Source of the DNA: Hyphomicrobiaceae bacterium
GTDB taxonomy: Bacteria > Pseudomonadota > Alphaproteobacteria > Rhizobiales > Hyphomicrobiaceae
NCBI GenBank assembly: GCA_022844225.1
Contig: JALHMC010000003.1
Span: 1 to 64,000, forward strand
DNA length: 64,000 nucleotides
Direction of reading: 5' to 3'
Positions 15,888 through 27,647 of the stretch are shown here, in pieces. Made by a program: the position numbers and the translations under genes. Position 1 is the stretch's first letter. Each line of letters starts with the position of its first letter. Below the pieces are notes generated by a model. The model worked only from the letters and a program-made list of their open reading frames with translations. It was not told the origin of the DNA and did no database searches.

Positions 15888-18782
15888 TCAGGCCTTTCCC
15901 GCCAGAAGACGCCTCAGTCCATAGAGGGCCTCGAGCGCGGCCTTCGGAGTGAGTTCGTCCGGGTTGATTGCCGCGAGCGCAGCCTCGATCTGGCTGGGCT
16001 CCGATCTGGCGGCGACAAACGACTTGGGGCGGGCGGCGGCAAACAGGGGCAACTCGTCGAGGCCGCCGGAGCTGGCGACGATCGGGCCAGCGGCCTTACC
16101 TTTGCCGCCGCTTCGGCCTTTGCTATCGCCCCGCTCCAGAACGGCCAGAACCTCGGCCGCGCGGTCGATGACGGCGCGGGGCAGGCCGGCGAGCTTGGCC
16201 ACCTGGATGCCGTAGCTACGGTCGGCGGCACCGCTCTTGACCTTGTGCAGGAAGACGATCTCGTCGTGCCACTCCTTGACGTCGATCGTGGCGTTGGCGA
16301 CATCGGGCAAGCGTGAAGCGAGGGTGGTCAGCTCGTGATAGTGCGTCGCGAAGAGGGCGCGGCAGCGGTTGACCTCGTGCAGGTGCTCGACAGTGGCCCA
16401 CGCGATCGAAAGACCATCGAACGTCGCGGTGCCGCGGCCGATCTCGTCGAGAATGACGAGGCTTCTGTCGGTCGCCTGATTGAGGATGCCGGCCGTCTCG
16501 ACCATCTCGACCATGAAGGTGGAGCGGCCGCGGGCGAGGTCGTCGGAGGCGCCGACGCGGGAGAACAGCCGATCCACCAGACCGATCCGGGCCGCCTTCG
16601 CCGGTACGAACGAGCCCATCTGGGCCATCACGACAATTAACGCATTCTGGCGCAGGAACGTCGACTTGCCCGCCATATTGGGGCCAGTGACGAGCCAGAT
16701 TCGGCCCTCAGCCGTCTCGTCGAATCCGGGCGGACGGTTCGCCGAGGGTCCTTGCTCTGGCAGTGGCTCGTGGCGGCCGAGAATGCAGTCGTTCTCGACG
16801 AACGGGCCGGCTTTCTGAGATTTCAGCGCCTGCTCGACGACCGGATGCCGGCCACCTCGGATCTGGAAGCCTGTGTCCGTAGCGATCTCGGGCCGGACGT
16901 AGCCTTCAGTCTCGGCGAGTTCCGCCAAGGCCGCGAGGCAATCGATATCGGCGAGCGCGGCGGCCACGTCGCCGAGGGCCCGCTCGAAGCTGCGGACTTC
17001 GCATTCAAGCTCGGCGAAGACCTCGAGTTCGATCGCGAGCGCGGTCTCGGCGGCTGAGGCGATCCGGCCTTCGGCTTCCTCCAGCTCAGGCGTGGTGAAG
17101 CGCATGGCGTTGGCCATGGTCTGGCGATGGCGGAAAAGCGCGTCGTGCGGCGGCGTCTGAAGCGGGCGCGCGTTGAGTGCCGTCACCTCGATGTAAAAAC
17201 CGAGGATGTTGTTGTGGCGAACCTTCAGGCTCTTGACGCCCGTGGTCTCGACATAGCGCGATTCGAGATTCGCCATGACGCGGCGGCTATCGTCGCGCAA
17301 CTGTAGTGCGTCGTCGAGATCGGGACGGTAGGCGGGGCGAACGAAGCCGCCATCCTTCTTCTGATGGGGCGGGTCGTCGACAAGCGCTTGCCTCAGGCGA
17401 CCGGCGAGTTCATCACCGACGCTTGCGAGACGGCCGCTGATGGGATCCAGGTCGCCGGCAAGCCCCATGGCACCGGCTGCCCGATCGAGCAGGGACCGGA
17501 TCGTCATCGCTGTTGCGAGGCCATCGCGGACGAGGCCCAGATCGCGAGGGCTGCCGCGGCCGAGCGTTATGCGCGAGATCGCGCGGGCGATGTCGGGCGA
17601 GGCACGGAGTGCGGCGCGGATGTCGTCGCGAAGCGTGGCACGCTCGATCAGGAAGGCGATCGCGTCGAGACGTTGGCCGATGGCCTTCTGGTCGGCAAGG
17701 GGGCTCGCGATGCGGGCGGCGAGTTCGCGGGCGCCCGGACCGGTCACCGTGCGGTCGAGGGCGGCGAGCAGGCTGCCGTCGCGCTGACCCGAGGTCGAGC
17801 GCAAAAGCTCCAGGCTGGCTCGGGTTGAGGCATCTATGAGCAGGATGTCGGATGGGCCGGTGCGGCGCGGCGGACGCAGCGCGGGCTTGGCGCCCAGCTG
17901 GGTCAGGTCGATGTAGCGCAGGAGAGCGCCGATGGCTGCCAATTCGCCGCGTCCGAAGGTTCCGAAGCCGCCGAGTTCGGTGACGCCGAGGCGCTCCTTC
18001 AACAGACGCTCGCCGGCCATATTGTCGAACGAGACCGCGGGCACTGGCGTGCTAGCGGCGCCAGAATGGCGGGCTGGAGTTGTGATGGACGTATCGTCGA
18101 AGCTCGAGTCGGGTATGAGAATCTCGCCAGGGGCGAGGCGCGCAATTTCGCCGGGGAGATCGGCAGCGGCGACCTCGCCGACCTCGAACTCGCCTGTGGA
18201 AATGTCGATGGAGGCGAGCGCCAGAAGGCGCGCCGACGACGTGGCCGCGCCGGTCCCCGGTAAAGGAAATACGGCGGTCAGGTAGTTGCGGGCCTTGCTG
18301 TCGAGCAGGCTTTCCTCGGTCAGTGTTCCGGGGGTGACGAGCCGTACCACGTCGCGTTTGACGACGGCCTTGGATCCGCGCTTTCGCGCCTCTGCCGGGT
18401 CCTCCAATTGCTCGCACACGGCCACGCGGTAGCCGCGGCGAATGAGACGCTGAAGGTACTCGTCGGCGCGGTGGACCGGCACCCCGCACATCGGGATATC
18501 CTGACCGAGGTGCTTGCCGCGCTTGGTCAAGACGATGCCGAGCGCCTCGGCAGCGACGACGGCATCCTCGAAGAAGAGCTCGTAAAAGTCGCCCATCCGA
18601 TACCAGAGGATGCAATCCGGGTTGGCGGTTTTAATCTCCAGGAATTGCGCCATGGAGGGCGTCACGCCAGCCGGGACGATGGGCGCGGGCGCGGCGTCAA
18701 CGGGGGAACAGGCTGCGACAGGACGGTCGCTCCCGGACCCGTCAGTGCCTCCCTCTCCCTCCGGATTCGCTCGCTGCCGCAT
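15888..18782 (-). CDS. mutS: DNA mismatch repair ATPase MutS
   Basis: Encodes up to 964 residues. Domain I holds the mismatch-reading motif WYRMGDFYELFFEDA (about residue 60). The ABC ATPase at the C terminus shows GPNMAGKST (Walker A, about residue 700), VILDEIGRGTATFDGLSIAW (signature/Walker B) and the switch FATHYHELTTLA. It detects mismatches and recruits MutL. The first roughly 40 residues (MRQRANPEGEGGTDGSG...) are low complexity and longer than in E. coli, so a later start is possible. The hyuA-like gene is 88 bp upstream on the same strand, and a glycosyltransferase gene follows by 4 bp. Confidence 0.97.
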   Translation of the reverse strand: MRQRANPEGEGGTDGSGSDRPVAACSPVDAAPAPIVPAGVTPSMAQFLEIKTANPDCILWYRMGDFYELFFEDAVVAAEALGIVLTKRGKHLGQDIPMCGVPVHRADEYLQRLIRRGYRVAVCEQLEDPAEARKRGSKAVVKRDVVRLVTPGTLTEESLLDSKARNYLTAVFPLPGTGAATSSARLLALASIDISTGEFEVGEVAAADLPGEIARLAPGEILIPDSSFDDTSITTPARHSGAASTPVPAVSFDNMAGERLLKERLGVTELGGFGTFGRGELAAIGALLRYIDLTQLGAKPALRPPRRTGPSDILLIDASTRASLELLRSTSGQRDGSLLAALDRTVTGPGARELAARIASPLADQKAIGQRLDAIAFLIERATLRDDIRAALRASPDIARAISRITLGRGSPRDLGLVRDGLATAMTIRSLLDRAAGAMGLAGDLDPISGRLASVGDELAGRLRQALVDDPPHQKKDGGFVRPAYRPDLDDALQLRDDSRRVMANLESRYVETTGVKSLKVRHNNILGFYIEVTALNARPLQTPPHDALFRHRQTMANAMRFTTPELEEAEGRIASAAETALAIELEVFAELECEVRSFERALGDVAAALADIDCLAALAELAETEGYVRPEIATDTGFQIRGGRHPVVEQALKSQKAGPFVENDCILGRHEPLPEQGPSANRPPGFDETAEGRIWLVTGPNMAGKSTFLRQNALIVVMAQMGSFVPAKAARIGLVDRLFSRVGASDDLARGRSTFMVEMVETAGILNQATDRSLVILDEIGRGTATFDGLSIAWATVEHLHEVNRCRALFATHYHELTTLASRLPDVANATIDVKEWHDEIVFLHKVKSGAADRSYGIQVAKLAGLPRAVIDRAAEVLAVLERGDSKGRSGGKGKAAGPIVASSGGLDELPLFAAARPKSFVAARSEPSQIEAALAAINPDELTPKAALEALYGLRRLLAGKA

Positions 18783-18870
18783 AGACTCGTCCCCGACCTC
18801 GTCTGTGGCGCTACGGATAGCGGAGCTGAAGGCGCGTGGGAACCCGCGGCGTTCACGACCGGCAGGCGTC

Positions 18871-20970
18871 TCAGGCGAGTGTCATAACGATCGAGCCGGA
18901 TGGTCGCACTTCGGCGGTAGCGCCGGCGGGGATGACGAGTGTCGAGCTTTCCTCCTCGACGAGTGCGGGCCCCGAAAGCCTCGTTCCAGGCCGCAGAGCG
19001 GCCCGATCGTAGACGTCGACGGTGACGGCGTCGCCGCGGCCATCTCCGAGACGCGCTAAGCGGCGGCGTGGCGCGGACGCCGGGCGGTCGAGTGTTTCAG
19101 CAACAACGGCCGTGTCCGCGACGGCGACGGACACTGAAAGGCGGATCGAGATGAACTCGATGGCGACGCTCGGTGGAGTGCGGGCGAATTTCTCACGATA
19201 GGCGGCCTCGAACGCTGCTGTCAGGCGCTGGCGCTGGGATTGAGGGGCGCCGGTGTCGAAGGGGCCGTCCGGTAGCGGGACGACGAGGTCGAAACCCTGG
19301 CCAACGAAGCGGCCGTCGGCGAGGCGCGAGACGACGGCGTTGGACGTATCGACCCCGGTGTCGGCAACGAGGGCGCGGGCTTCCGCTTCAATGCGACGGA
19401 AGGATTGCTCGAGGCTCGCGAGGTCGCCGGTAGCCAGCCGAAAGCCGATGGTCGCCACGCGGTCGATTCGGGCGGGGGCCATGATCAACCCGAGAGCGGA
19501 GGCGACTCCCGCCGAGGGCGGACAGATGACGCGAGTGGCGCCGAGCTTTCGCGCCAGCGCCGCGGCGTGCACCGGGCCACCGCCGCCCGTCGCGAGCACG
19601 GCGTACACCCGCGGATCACGGCCGCGCTCGGCGATGTGGACGCGGGCCGCCGCCGTCATGCTCTCGTTGACGACGTCGCGGATGCCGAGCGCGAGTCGAT
19701 CGACATCGAGGCCGAGAGATGAGGCGAGACCGGCCAGAGCCTGCTCGCTGGCGCTGAGATCGAGCGGTATCGTGCCGCCTGCGAACGTCTCGGGGTTGAG
19801 GATGGCCAGGCGCAGGTTGGCGTCCGTGACGGTCGGCTCGCTGCCGCCGCGACCGTAGGCAGCGGGTCCCGGCTCCGAGCCGGCGCTATCCGGGCCGACC
19901 TTGAGAAGCCCGATCTCGTCGGCGCGAGCGATCGAGCCGCCACCAGCGCCGATTTCGATCAACTCTACGGTGGAGATGCGCAGGGGAAGGCCACTGCCTT
20001 CGGCGAAGCGCTTCTGACGGGCAGCCTCGAAGGAATAGGCGACGAGCGGCTGTCCGTTATCGACGAGGCTGAGCTTGGCGGTGGTGCCTCCCATGTCGAA
20101 GGCGAGCAGGCGCGCCTCGTTCTCCAGACGCCCATAGTATCCAGCGACGAGGGCTCCGGCGGCGGGGCCGGATTCCAACAGTTGCACGGGCACACGCATC
20201 GCCTCTGCAGCGTGAGTCAGGCCGCCGCTCGACAGCATCAGAAGCAAGGGCGCGGCGATGCCCAGGCCAGCGAGGTCACGCGAGAGGGCGCCGATGTAGG
20301 AGGCGGCGAGTGGCTTGACGTAGGCGTTGGCCACGGCGGTCGAGAGGCGCTCGTATTCGCGGATCTCGGGGGCAACCTCGTGCGAGGTGGTGACGGCCAT
20401 GCCGGGCACGGCCTCGGCCACGATGGCGGCCGCTTCGATCTCGTGACTGGGATTCGCGTAGGCATGCAGGAAGCCGACGACAATGGATGTCACCCCGGCC
20501 GCCGCCAGTGTGCGGGCCGCATGGCCCACACCCTCGCGATCGAGCGCGATCACGACGCGTCCATCGGCACCGATGCGTTCGTCGACCTCGAGGCGCAAAT
20601 TCCGGGGAACCAGCGGAGCCGGGTTGTCGATCGCGATGTCGTAGAGTTCGTACTTTCGCTCGCGTCCGATCTCGAGCGTGTCGCGGAAGCCTCGCGTCGT
20701 GATGAGGCCCGTGACCGCACCACGGCGCTCGATCAAAGCGTTCGTGAATAACGTGGTGGCGTGGATCACGCGGCCGATACGGCCAACAGCGAGGTCGTGG
20801 CGCGCGAGCAGCGTCCGCGTTCCCTCGATGACGGCGCGCGACGGATCGGCGTGCGTGGTCAGCACTTTGAGGGCGTGCTGCCGGCCCGTCGCGTGATCGA
20901 GATGGACGATGTCGGTGAAGGTGCCGCCGATATCGATGCCAAGCGAGGCGATGCCTTTCACGTCTGCCAT
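18871..20970 (-). CDS. Hydantoinase/oxoprolinase family protein, subunit A (HyuA-like)
   Basis: Encodes about 699 residues, right for the A subunit of N-methylhydantoinase, acetone carboxylase or acetophenone carboxylase-type enzymes. The N-terminal ASKHA ATP fold is seen in GIDIGGTFTDIVHLDHATG. HATTLFTNALIERRGAVTGL, LESGPAAGALVAGYYG and LLAFDMGGTTAKLSLVDNG follow in the usual order, and ATGGGGPVHAAALARKLG lies in the C-terminal half. AGGA precedes the ATG at 20970. These enzymes work as A+B complexes, but no HyuB-like gene is next to it, so the partner is elsewhere or absent. The neighbour across the divergent promoter is an enolase-superfamily enzyme. Confidence 0.92.
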   Translation of the reverse strand: MADVKGIASLGIDIGGTFTDIVHLDHATGRQHALKVLTTHADPSRAVIEGTRTLLARHDLAVGRIGRVIHATTLFTNALIERRGAVTGLITTRGFRDTLEIGRERKYELYDIAIDNPAPLVPRNLRLEVDERIGADGRVVIALDREGVGHAARTLAAAGVTSIVVGFLHAYANPSHEIEAAAIVAEAVPGMAVTTSHEVAPEIREYERLSTAVANAYVKPLAASYIGALSRDLAGLGIAAPLLLMLSSGGLTHAAEAMRVPVQLLESGPAAGALVAGYYGRLENEARLLAFDMGGTTAKLSLVDNGQPLVAYSFEAARQKRFAEGSGLPLRISTVELIEIGAGGGSIARADEIGLLKVGPDSAGSEPGPAAYGRGGSEPTVTDANLRLAILNPETFAGGTIPLDLSASEQALAGLASSLGLDVDRLALGIRDVVNESMTAAARVHIAERGRDPRVYAVLATGGGGPVHAAALARKLGATRVICPPSAGVASALGLIMAPARIDRVATIGFRLATGDLASLEQSFRRIEAEARALVADTGVDTSNAVVSRLADGRFVGQGFDLVVPLPDGPFDTGAPQSQRQRLTAAFEAAYREKFARTPPSVAIEFISIRLSVSVAVADTAVVAETLDRPASAPRRRLARLGDGRGDAVTVDVYDRAALRPGTRLSGPALVEEESSTLVIPAGATAEVRPSGSIVMTLA

Positions 20971-21140
20971 CAGAGATCCTCGCGCGGGGCCACGTTCAAC
21001 CGGTCGCCGGCCGGCCATGCGGCCTCCTGCGCGGGTTACAGTAGCGGCTCGGTCGCGGTCAGCAAGGGCTTGGCCGTTCACGCGAGGGCTGTCGCATGGC
21101 ATGCTCGGCAAGACCCTCATTTGCGAGCAAGAGAGACATC

Positions 21141-22256
21141 ATGTCCGATACGACCATCACCGGCCTTCGTACCACGCTGATGCGCGTGCCTTGGGCCGGA
21201 GACCCGCCGGCCAACGGCATCATGCCGCCGGCGGCGCGGGAGTTTCTCGTGCTCGAGGTGCATACCCGCGGTGGGATTACCGGGATGGGCTATCTCCAGC
21301 CCCTCGCCGGAGGGCTCGAGACGCTCGACATGTGCCTGAAAGAAGTGATTGCTCCGATCGTCATCGGGCGCGATGCGACCGATATCGAGGCGATCTGGCA
21401 ATCAATCTGGAAGGGGACCTACTGGATCGGCCGGATGGGGATCACGGTGTTCTGCCAATCCGCCGTCGACATCGCGCTTTGGGACATCGTCGGCAAGAAA
21501 GCCGGGATGCCGCTTTATCGCCTGTGGGGCGCGTCCCGCGGCGAGGTGGCAGCGTATGGCTCCGGTTGCTGGCGCGGCCTCGGGCGTGACGGCATGATCG
21601 ATCGTGCACGCCGGTTCACGCGCGACGGTTTCAAGGCGATCAAGATGCAGGCGGCCTATATCCGGCCGTGGCGCGAAGACGTGAGGAACGTGCAGGCGAT
21701 GCGCGATGCGCTCGGTCCCGACATCGAGATCATGATCGACGTCAACATGGGTTGGACGGCCGACATAGCGATTCAGGCCGGGCACTACTTCGACGAGGCT
21801 GATGTCTATTGGATGGAGGAGCCGGTCGTCTGTGAGGACATTCCGGGCTACCAGCGCATCGCCGCTGCCCTTCGCACCCGTATCGTGGGTGGCGAGACGC
21901 ACTACACGCGCTACGAAATGCGGCCGTTCTTCACGACGCCGTCGACGCCGATCCTGCAGCCGGACCCGATGCGCGGTGGTTTGACGGAACTTCGGAAGAT
22001 CGCGGCCACGGCCGACACCTGGGGAATTTCGATCGCACCGCACTGCTTCCACGAGCTGACCGTGCACCTGCTGTGCTCGATCCCGAACGCGAACTATCTC
22101 GAGTACATGGACTGGAACGACGATCTGTGGGTGACGCCCGTGATCCCGCTGAATGGCATGGTGTCGCCACCGCAGGCGGCTGGACACGGCCTAGCGTTCA
22201 AGCCCGAGGTGCTCAAGAACCATCGTGTCGGTGGATTTGAGACTTCTGCCAAGTGA
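21141..22256 (+). CDS. Mandelate racemase/muconate lactonizing enzyme family protein
   Basis: Encodes about 371 residues of the enolase superfamily. The first acid-base Lys pair is in GFKAIKMQ. Metal ligands fit the Asp in IMIDVNMGW, the Glu in VYWMEEPV and the Glu in VGGETHYTRYE, and a catalytic His is present in SIAPHCFHELTV. It would abstract the alpha proton of a carboxylic acid, giving racemisation, dehydration of a sugar acid or cycloisomerisation; the substrate is not predictable. It shares a 170-bp divergent promoter region with the hyuA-like gene. GAGAG precedes the start. Confidence 0.92.
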   Translation: MSDTTITGLRTTLMRVPWAGDPPANGIMPPAAREFLVLEVHTRGGITGMGYLQPLAGGLETLDMCLKEVIAPIVIGRDATDIEAIWQSIWKGTYWIGRMGITVFCQSAVDIALWDIVGKKAGMPLYRLWGASRGEVAAYGSGCWRGLGRDGMIDRARRFTRDGFKAIKMQAAYIRPWREDVRNVQAMRDALGPDIEIMIDVNMGWTADIAIQAGHYFDEADVYWMEEPVVCEDIPGYQRIAAALRTRIVGGETHYTRYEMRPFFTTPSTPILQPDPMRGGLTELRKIAATADTWGISIAPHCFHELTVHLLCSIPNANYLEYMDWNDDLWVTPVIPLNGMVSPPQAAGHGLAFKPEVLKNHRVGGFETSAK

Positions 22257-22307
22257 GTCGTGGAGCGTAGCCGGTGGATTGCCAACCGCTTTACGCCGGC
22301 CGTTCGA

Positions 22308-23093
22308 TCAAAGCCCGCCAACGGCGGCCGCGCCAATGATGGGGCCGGCCTTTCCGGACTGAAGGAGTACCACGCAGAATTCATTGCCCGGCTCGGAGAC
22401 GGCCTCCCGGCTGAGAGTATGGGTCGTCGCCTTGCCCGACCACATCCCGATCGGGTTGAGATCGCGGACTACGTTGACATATTTAATCGACTTGCCGCGG
22501 TTCTCGCCGCGCTCGATCTTGACCTCGAATTCGCGGTGCACCATCGCAAGCCAGATCGTGGATTCCTGGGCCGTGGTACCGGCCGGTGCGTCACCCGTCT
22601 CGATGATCAACCGCGTTCCGTCGATCCTCACCTTGACGGGCACGCGGCTCGCCGAGAGTTTCTTAGCTGTCGCCGTGATCGCCGCGTCGATGGCGTCGGC
22701 GCTGCTGCCTACCACGTGCGTGAGACCATTGACTACGAGTTGAGGCGTGTAAACCCGGCCGTCACCGCGTTCCTTGGCGTAGTGCTTCTGCCGGGCCGAG
22801 AATTTCGGGTTGGCCAGCGTGTCTTTCCAACCGAGATAGTCCCAGTAGTCGACAGGCAGACTCAGCGCGATGATGTCTTTTCGGGCTGCATACTTGCCGA
22901 GAAGGGCATCTGCGGGTGGGCAAGACGAGCAACCCTGACTCGTAAATAGCTCGAGCACAGCCCGCACCTCGACACCATTCGAGCTGGCGCCGGCCTTTTC
23001 GGATTGCCCGACTGCGGGCGTGACCATCTGGCCTACGCCGAGCACGCCAAGGACAACGGCGAAAGGCAGAAATGTCGAGGTCGGAATGGGCAT
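22308..23093 (-). CDS. DUF1223 secreted thioredoxin-fold protein
   Basis: Encodes about 261 residues. An N-terminal hydrophobic segment (FLPFAVVLGVLGVGQMV) and a following Ala/Gln region look like a signal peptide. The domain begins AVLELFTSQGCSSCPPADALL, with a CSSC redox motif. LPVDYWDYLGWKDTLA and VYTPQLVVNG are family-typical. The function of DUF1223 is not established; an oxidoreductase role in the periplasm is suggested by the CxxC. It lies downstream of acnA on the same strand, a linkage common in Rhizobiales. Confidence 0.88.
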   Translation of the reverse strand: MPIPTSTFLPFAVVLGVLGVGQMVTPAVGQSEKAGASSNGVEVRAVLELFTSQGCSSCPPADALLGKYAARKDIIALSLPVDYWDYLGWKDTLANPKFSARQKHYAKERGDGRVYTPQLVVNGLTHVVGSSADAIDAAITATAKKLSASRVPVKVRIDGTRLIIETGDAPAGTTAQESTIWLAMVHREFEVKIERGENRGKSIKYVNVVRDLNPIGMWSGKATTHTLSREAVSEPGNEFCVVLLQSGKAGPIIGAAAVGGL

Positions 23094-23271
23094 TTCACCG
23101 CCGTTGATGTCTGATCTGCGGCTCAATCCAAGATCGTGGCAGTGCTCGCATCAGGTTGCCCCGTATATCGCGGCTTCGGGCTTCAATTGCGAGTCACGAA
23201 TGGGTGACACTCGGACGTCTCGGCGTGGCCTTAGAAAGTTCAATACTCGACGGAGCCGCCACTGATAGCAT

Positions 23272-23303
23272 GAAGGGGCCGGCGGTTGCGCGCAGGCCCC
23301 TTC
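23272..23303. terminator. Hairpin terminator downstream of acnA
   Basis: GAAGGGGCC (23272-23280) and GGCCCCTTC (23295-23303) form a perfect 9-bp stem with a 14-nt loop. It lies 25 bp past the acnA stop on the minus strand. The minus-strand tail is T-poor; the plus-strand tail starts with a short T run. Confidence 0.65.
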
Positions 23304-23328
23304 TTTCAGGTCGTTCTAAGGCTGATCG

Positions 23329-26019
<2,691 letters not shown>

Positions 26020-26106
26020 GCGCAGCGATCTCCTCGAAGCCGTGATGCCACCCGGGCACGCGAGTGCACGGCATAGGGCCTCGCCAAACGGCTGGCCTCC
26101 GGGCTC

Positions 26107-26130
26107 ATTCGGGCCTTATAAGGCGCGAAT
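26107..26130. promoter_or_regulatory. Palindrome between divergent acnA and ccmA, candidate operator
   Basis: GCCTTATAAGGC (26113-26124) is a perfect 12-bp palindrome. It is extended by ATTCG (26107-26111) and CGAAT (26126-26130), giving a 24-bp symmetric site with a single mismatched pair. It sits 87 bp before the acnA start and 81 bp before the ccmA start, well placed for a dimeric regulator. TTATAA at the centre could also belong to a -10 element. Confidence 0.55.
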
Positions 26131-26211
26131 GCCGTTGCCGCCAAGGGGGAGGGCGGCAGATGGCTGACGGAGTCCCCTTCCTTGTTGTCCAAATCCGCAG
26201 CCAATCTGGCG

Positions 26212-26871
26212 ATGGCCCTCCATATCGAAAATCTGACCGTAGCGAGGGGTGGCCGGACCATCCTTGCGGAGCTTTCGCTATCGGCCAAGGCAGGCGAGGC
26301 CGTGTTGCTGACGGGGGCGAACGGGGCCGGGAAGACGACGCTGCTGCGTGCGATTGCGGGTCTGCTGCCGATCGCACACGGCGCCATCCGGCTCGACGGG
26401 AGCGCGGCCGAGGCGGGCGAAGGCGTTGCAGAAAGCTGCCATTTCGTCGGTCATCTCAATGGGATAAAGCCGGCGCTGACGGTCGCGGAGAACGCCACGT
26501 TCTGGGCCCGTTACCTCGGTGGGCCGACAGACGGCGTGCCAAGCGCGCTCGAACAGCTTCGGATGGCCGATCTCGCTCCCATCCAGGCGGCCTATTTGTC
26601 TGCCGGGCAAAAGCGAAGGTTGGGATTGACCCGGCTTCTGGTCGCGCCGAGGCCGGTGTGGCTGATGGATGAGCCTGCCGTCTCGCTCGATGTTGCCAGC
26701 CAGGAACTTCTGGCCGATGCGGTTAACCGGCATCTTTCGCGCGGGGGTATCGTGGTGGCTGCAACTCATCAACCGCTCGGTTTTGTGCCGTCACGCGAGC
26801 ATCGACTCGGTCGGTTCGCGGTCACCGAGCGACTCGCCTCGAGCACTATCGGTGAAGAGGGCGCGCCATGA
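26212..26871 (+). CDS. ccmA: Heme exporter ATP-binding protein CcmA
   Basis: Encodes about 219 residues. It is the ATPase of the CcmABCD system that releases heme-loaded CcmE for cytochrome c maturation. It has Walker A (GANGAGKTT, about residue 38), an ABC signature equivalent in LSAGQKRRLGLTRLLVA and Walker B in WLMDEPAVSLD, followed by the H-loop in AATHQPLG. The ATG at 26212 fits the family start MALHIENLTVARG; an in-frame TTG at 26182 would add ten residues. Its TGA overlaps the ccmB ATG. Confidence 0.95.
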   Translation: MALHIENLTVARGGRTILAELSLSAKAGEAVLLTGANGAGKTTLLRAIAGLLPIAHGAIRLDGSAAEAGEGVAESCHFVGHLNGIKPALTVAENATFWARYLGGPTDGVPSALEQLRMADLAPIQAAYLSAGQKRRLGLTRLLVAPRPVWLMDEPAVSLDVASQELLADAVNRHLSRGGIVVAATHQPLGFVPSREHRLGRFAVTERLASSTIGEEGAP

Positions 26872-27536
26872 ACGGCTTCGGTGTTCTGCTTGGCCGCGAC
26901 CTCAAGCTCGCCGTTCGCGAGGGGGGAGCCATCGGTACGGCGCTCGGCTTCTATCTGGTGGTGGTGGCGATGCTGCCGTTAAGCGTCGGGCCTGATCTCA
27001 ATCTGCTGACCCGGATCGCGGCCGGGATACTTTGGGTAGCATTGTTGCTGTCGGCACTTCTGTCATTACCGCGGCTTTTCGAGGCGGATCATGAGGACGG
27101 CGTGCTCGAGGTGCTGGCGATGGCACCGTTGCCGCTCGAGGCGGCGGCCGGGGCCAAGTCCCTGGCGCACTGGCTCTCGACCGGTGTGCCGCTGACGCTG
27201 ATGGCGCCGCTGCTCGGTTTGATGTTGAACCTCGAGCTTTCCGCCTATCCGGTGTTGATTGCCACGATGTTGGTCGGCACGCCGGCGATCAGCTTCATCG
27301 GCGCGATCGGTGCCGCGTTGACGCTGAGAAGCCGGCGCGGCGGATTGTTGATCGCGCTGCTGGTGCTGCCGCTCTACATCCCGACGCTGATCTTCGGGAT
27401 CTCGGCCATGCAGGCCTCAGCCTTCGGCACGGGGGGCTTCGGGCCGTCGTTCCTCATTCTCGCTGCGATTTCCCTGGCCAGTATGGTGCTCGGCCCGCTG
27501 GCGGCGGCGGCGGCGCTCCGGATGCAGATCGGGTGA
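26868..27536 (+). CDS. ccmB: Heme exporter membrane protein CcmB
   Basis: Encodes 222 residues with six predicted membrane helices. It starts GFGVLLGRDLKLAVREGG and continues with FEADHEDGVLEVLAMAPLP, the conserved cytoplasmic loop of CcmB, and LLIALLVLPLYIPTLIFG. It pairs with CcmA. Its start overlaps ccmA by 4 bases. The usual ccmC, ccmD and ccmG do not follow; a DUF4440 gene does, so the rest of the system must lie elsewhere. Confidence 0.95.
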   Translation: MNGFGVLLGRDLKLAVREGGAIGTALGFYLVVVAMLPLSVGPDLNLLTRIAAGILWVALLLSALLSLPRLFEADHEDGVLEVLAMAPLPLEAAAGAKSLAHWLSTGVPLTLMAPLLGLMLNLELSAYPVLIATMLVGTPAISFIGAIGAALTLRSRRGGLLIALLVLPLYIPTLIFGISAMQASAFGTGGFGPSFLILAAISLASMVLGPLAAAAALRMQIG

Positions 27537-27647
27537 GAGCGGTCGGCAATGGGCAGCGGGGATTTGCGGTGCTCGATCGCGCTTGCTCGATGCCGAGGCG
27601 AGAGGCAGTCTGGATGGCACAACAAATTTCAAAGCGGAGGTTGCGCC

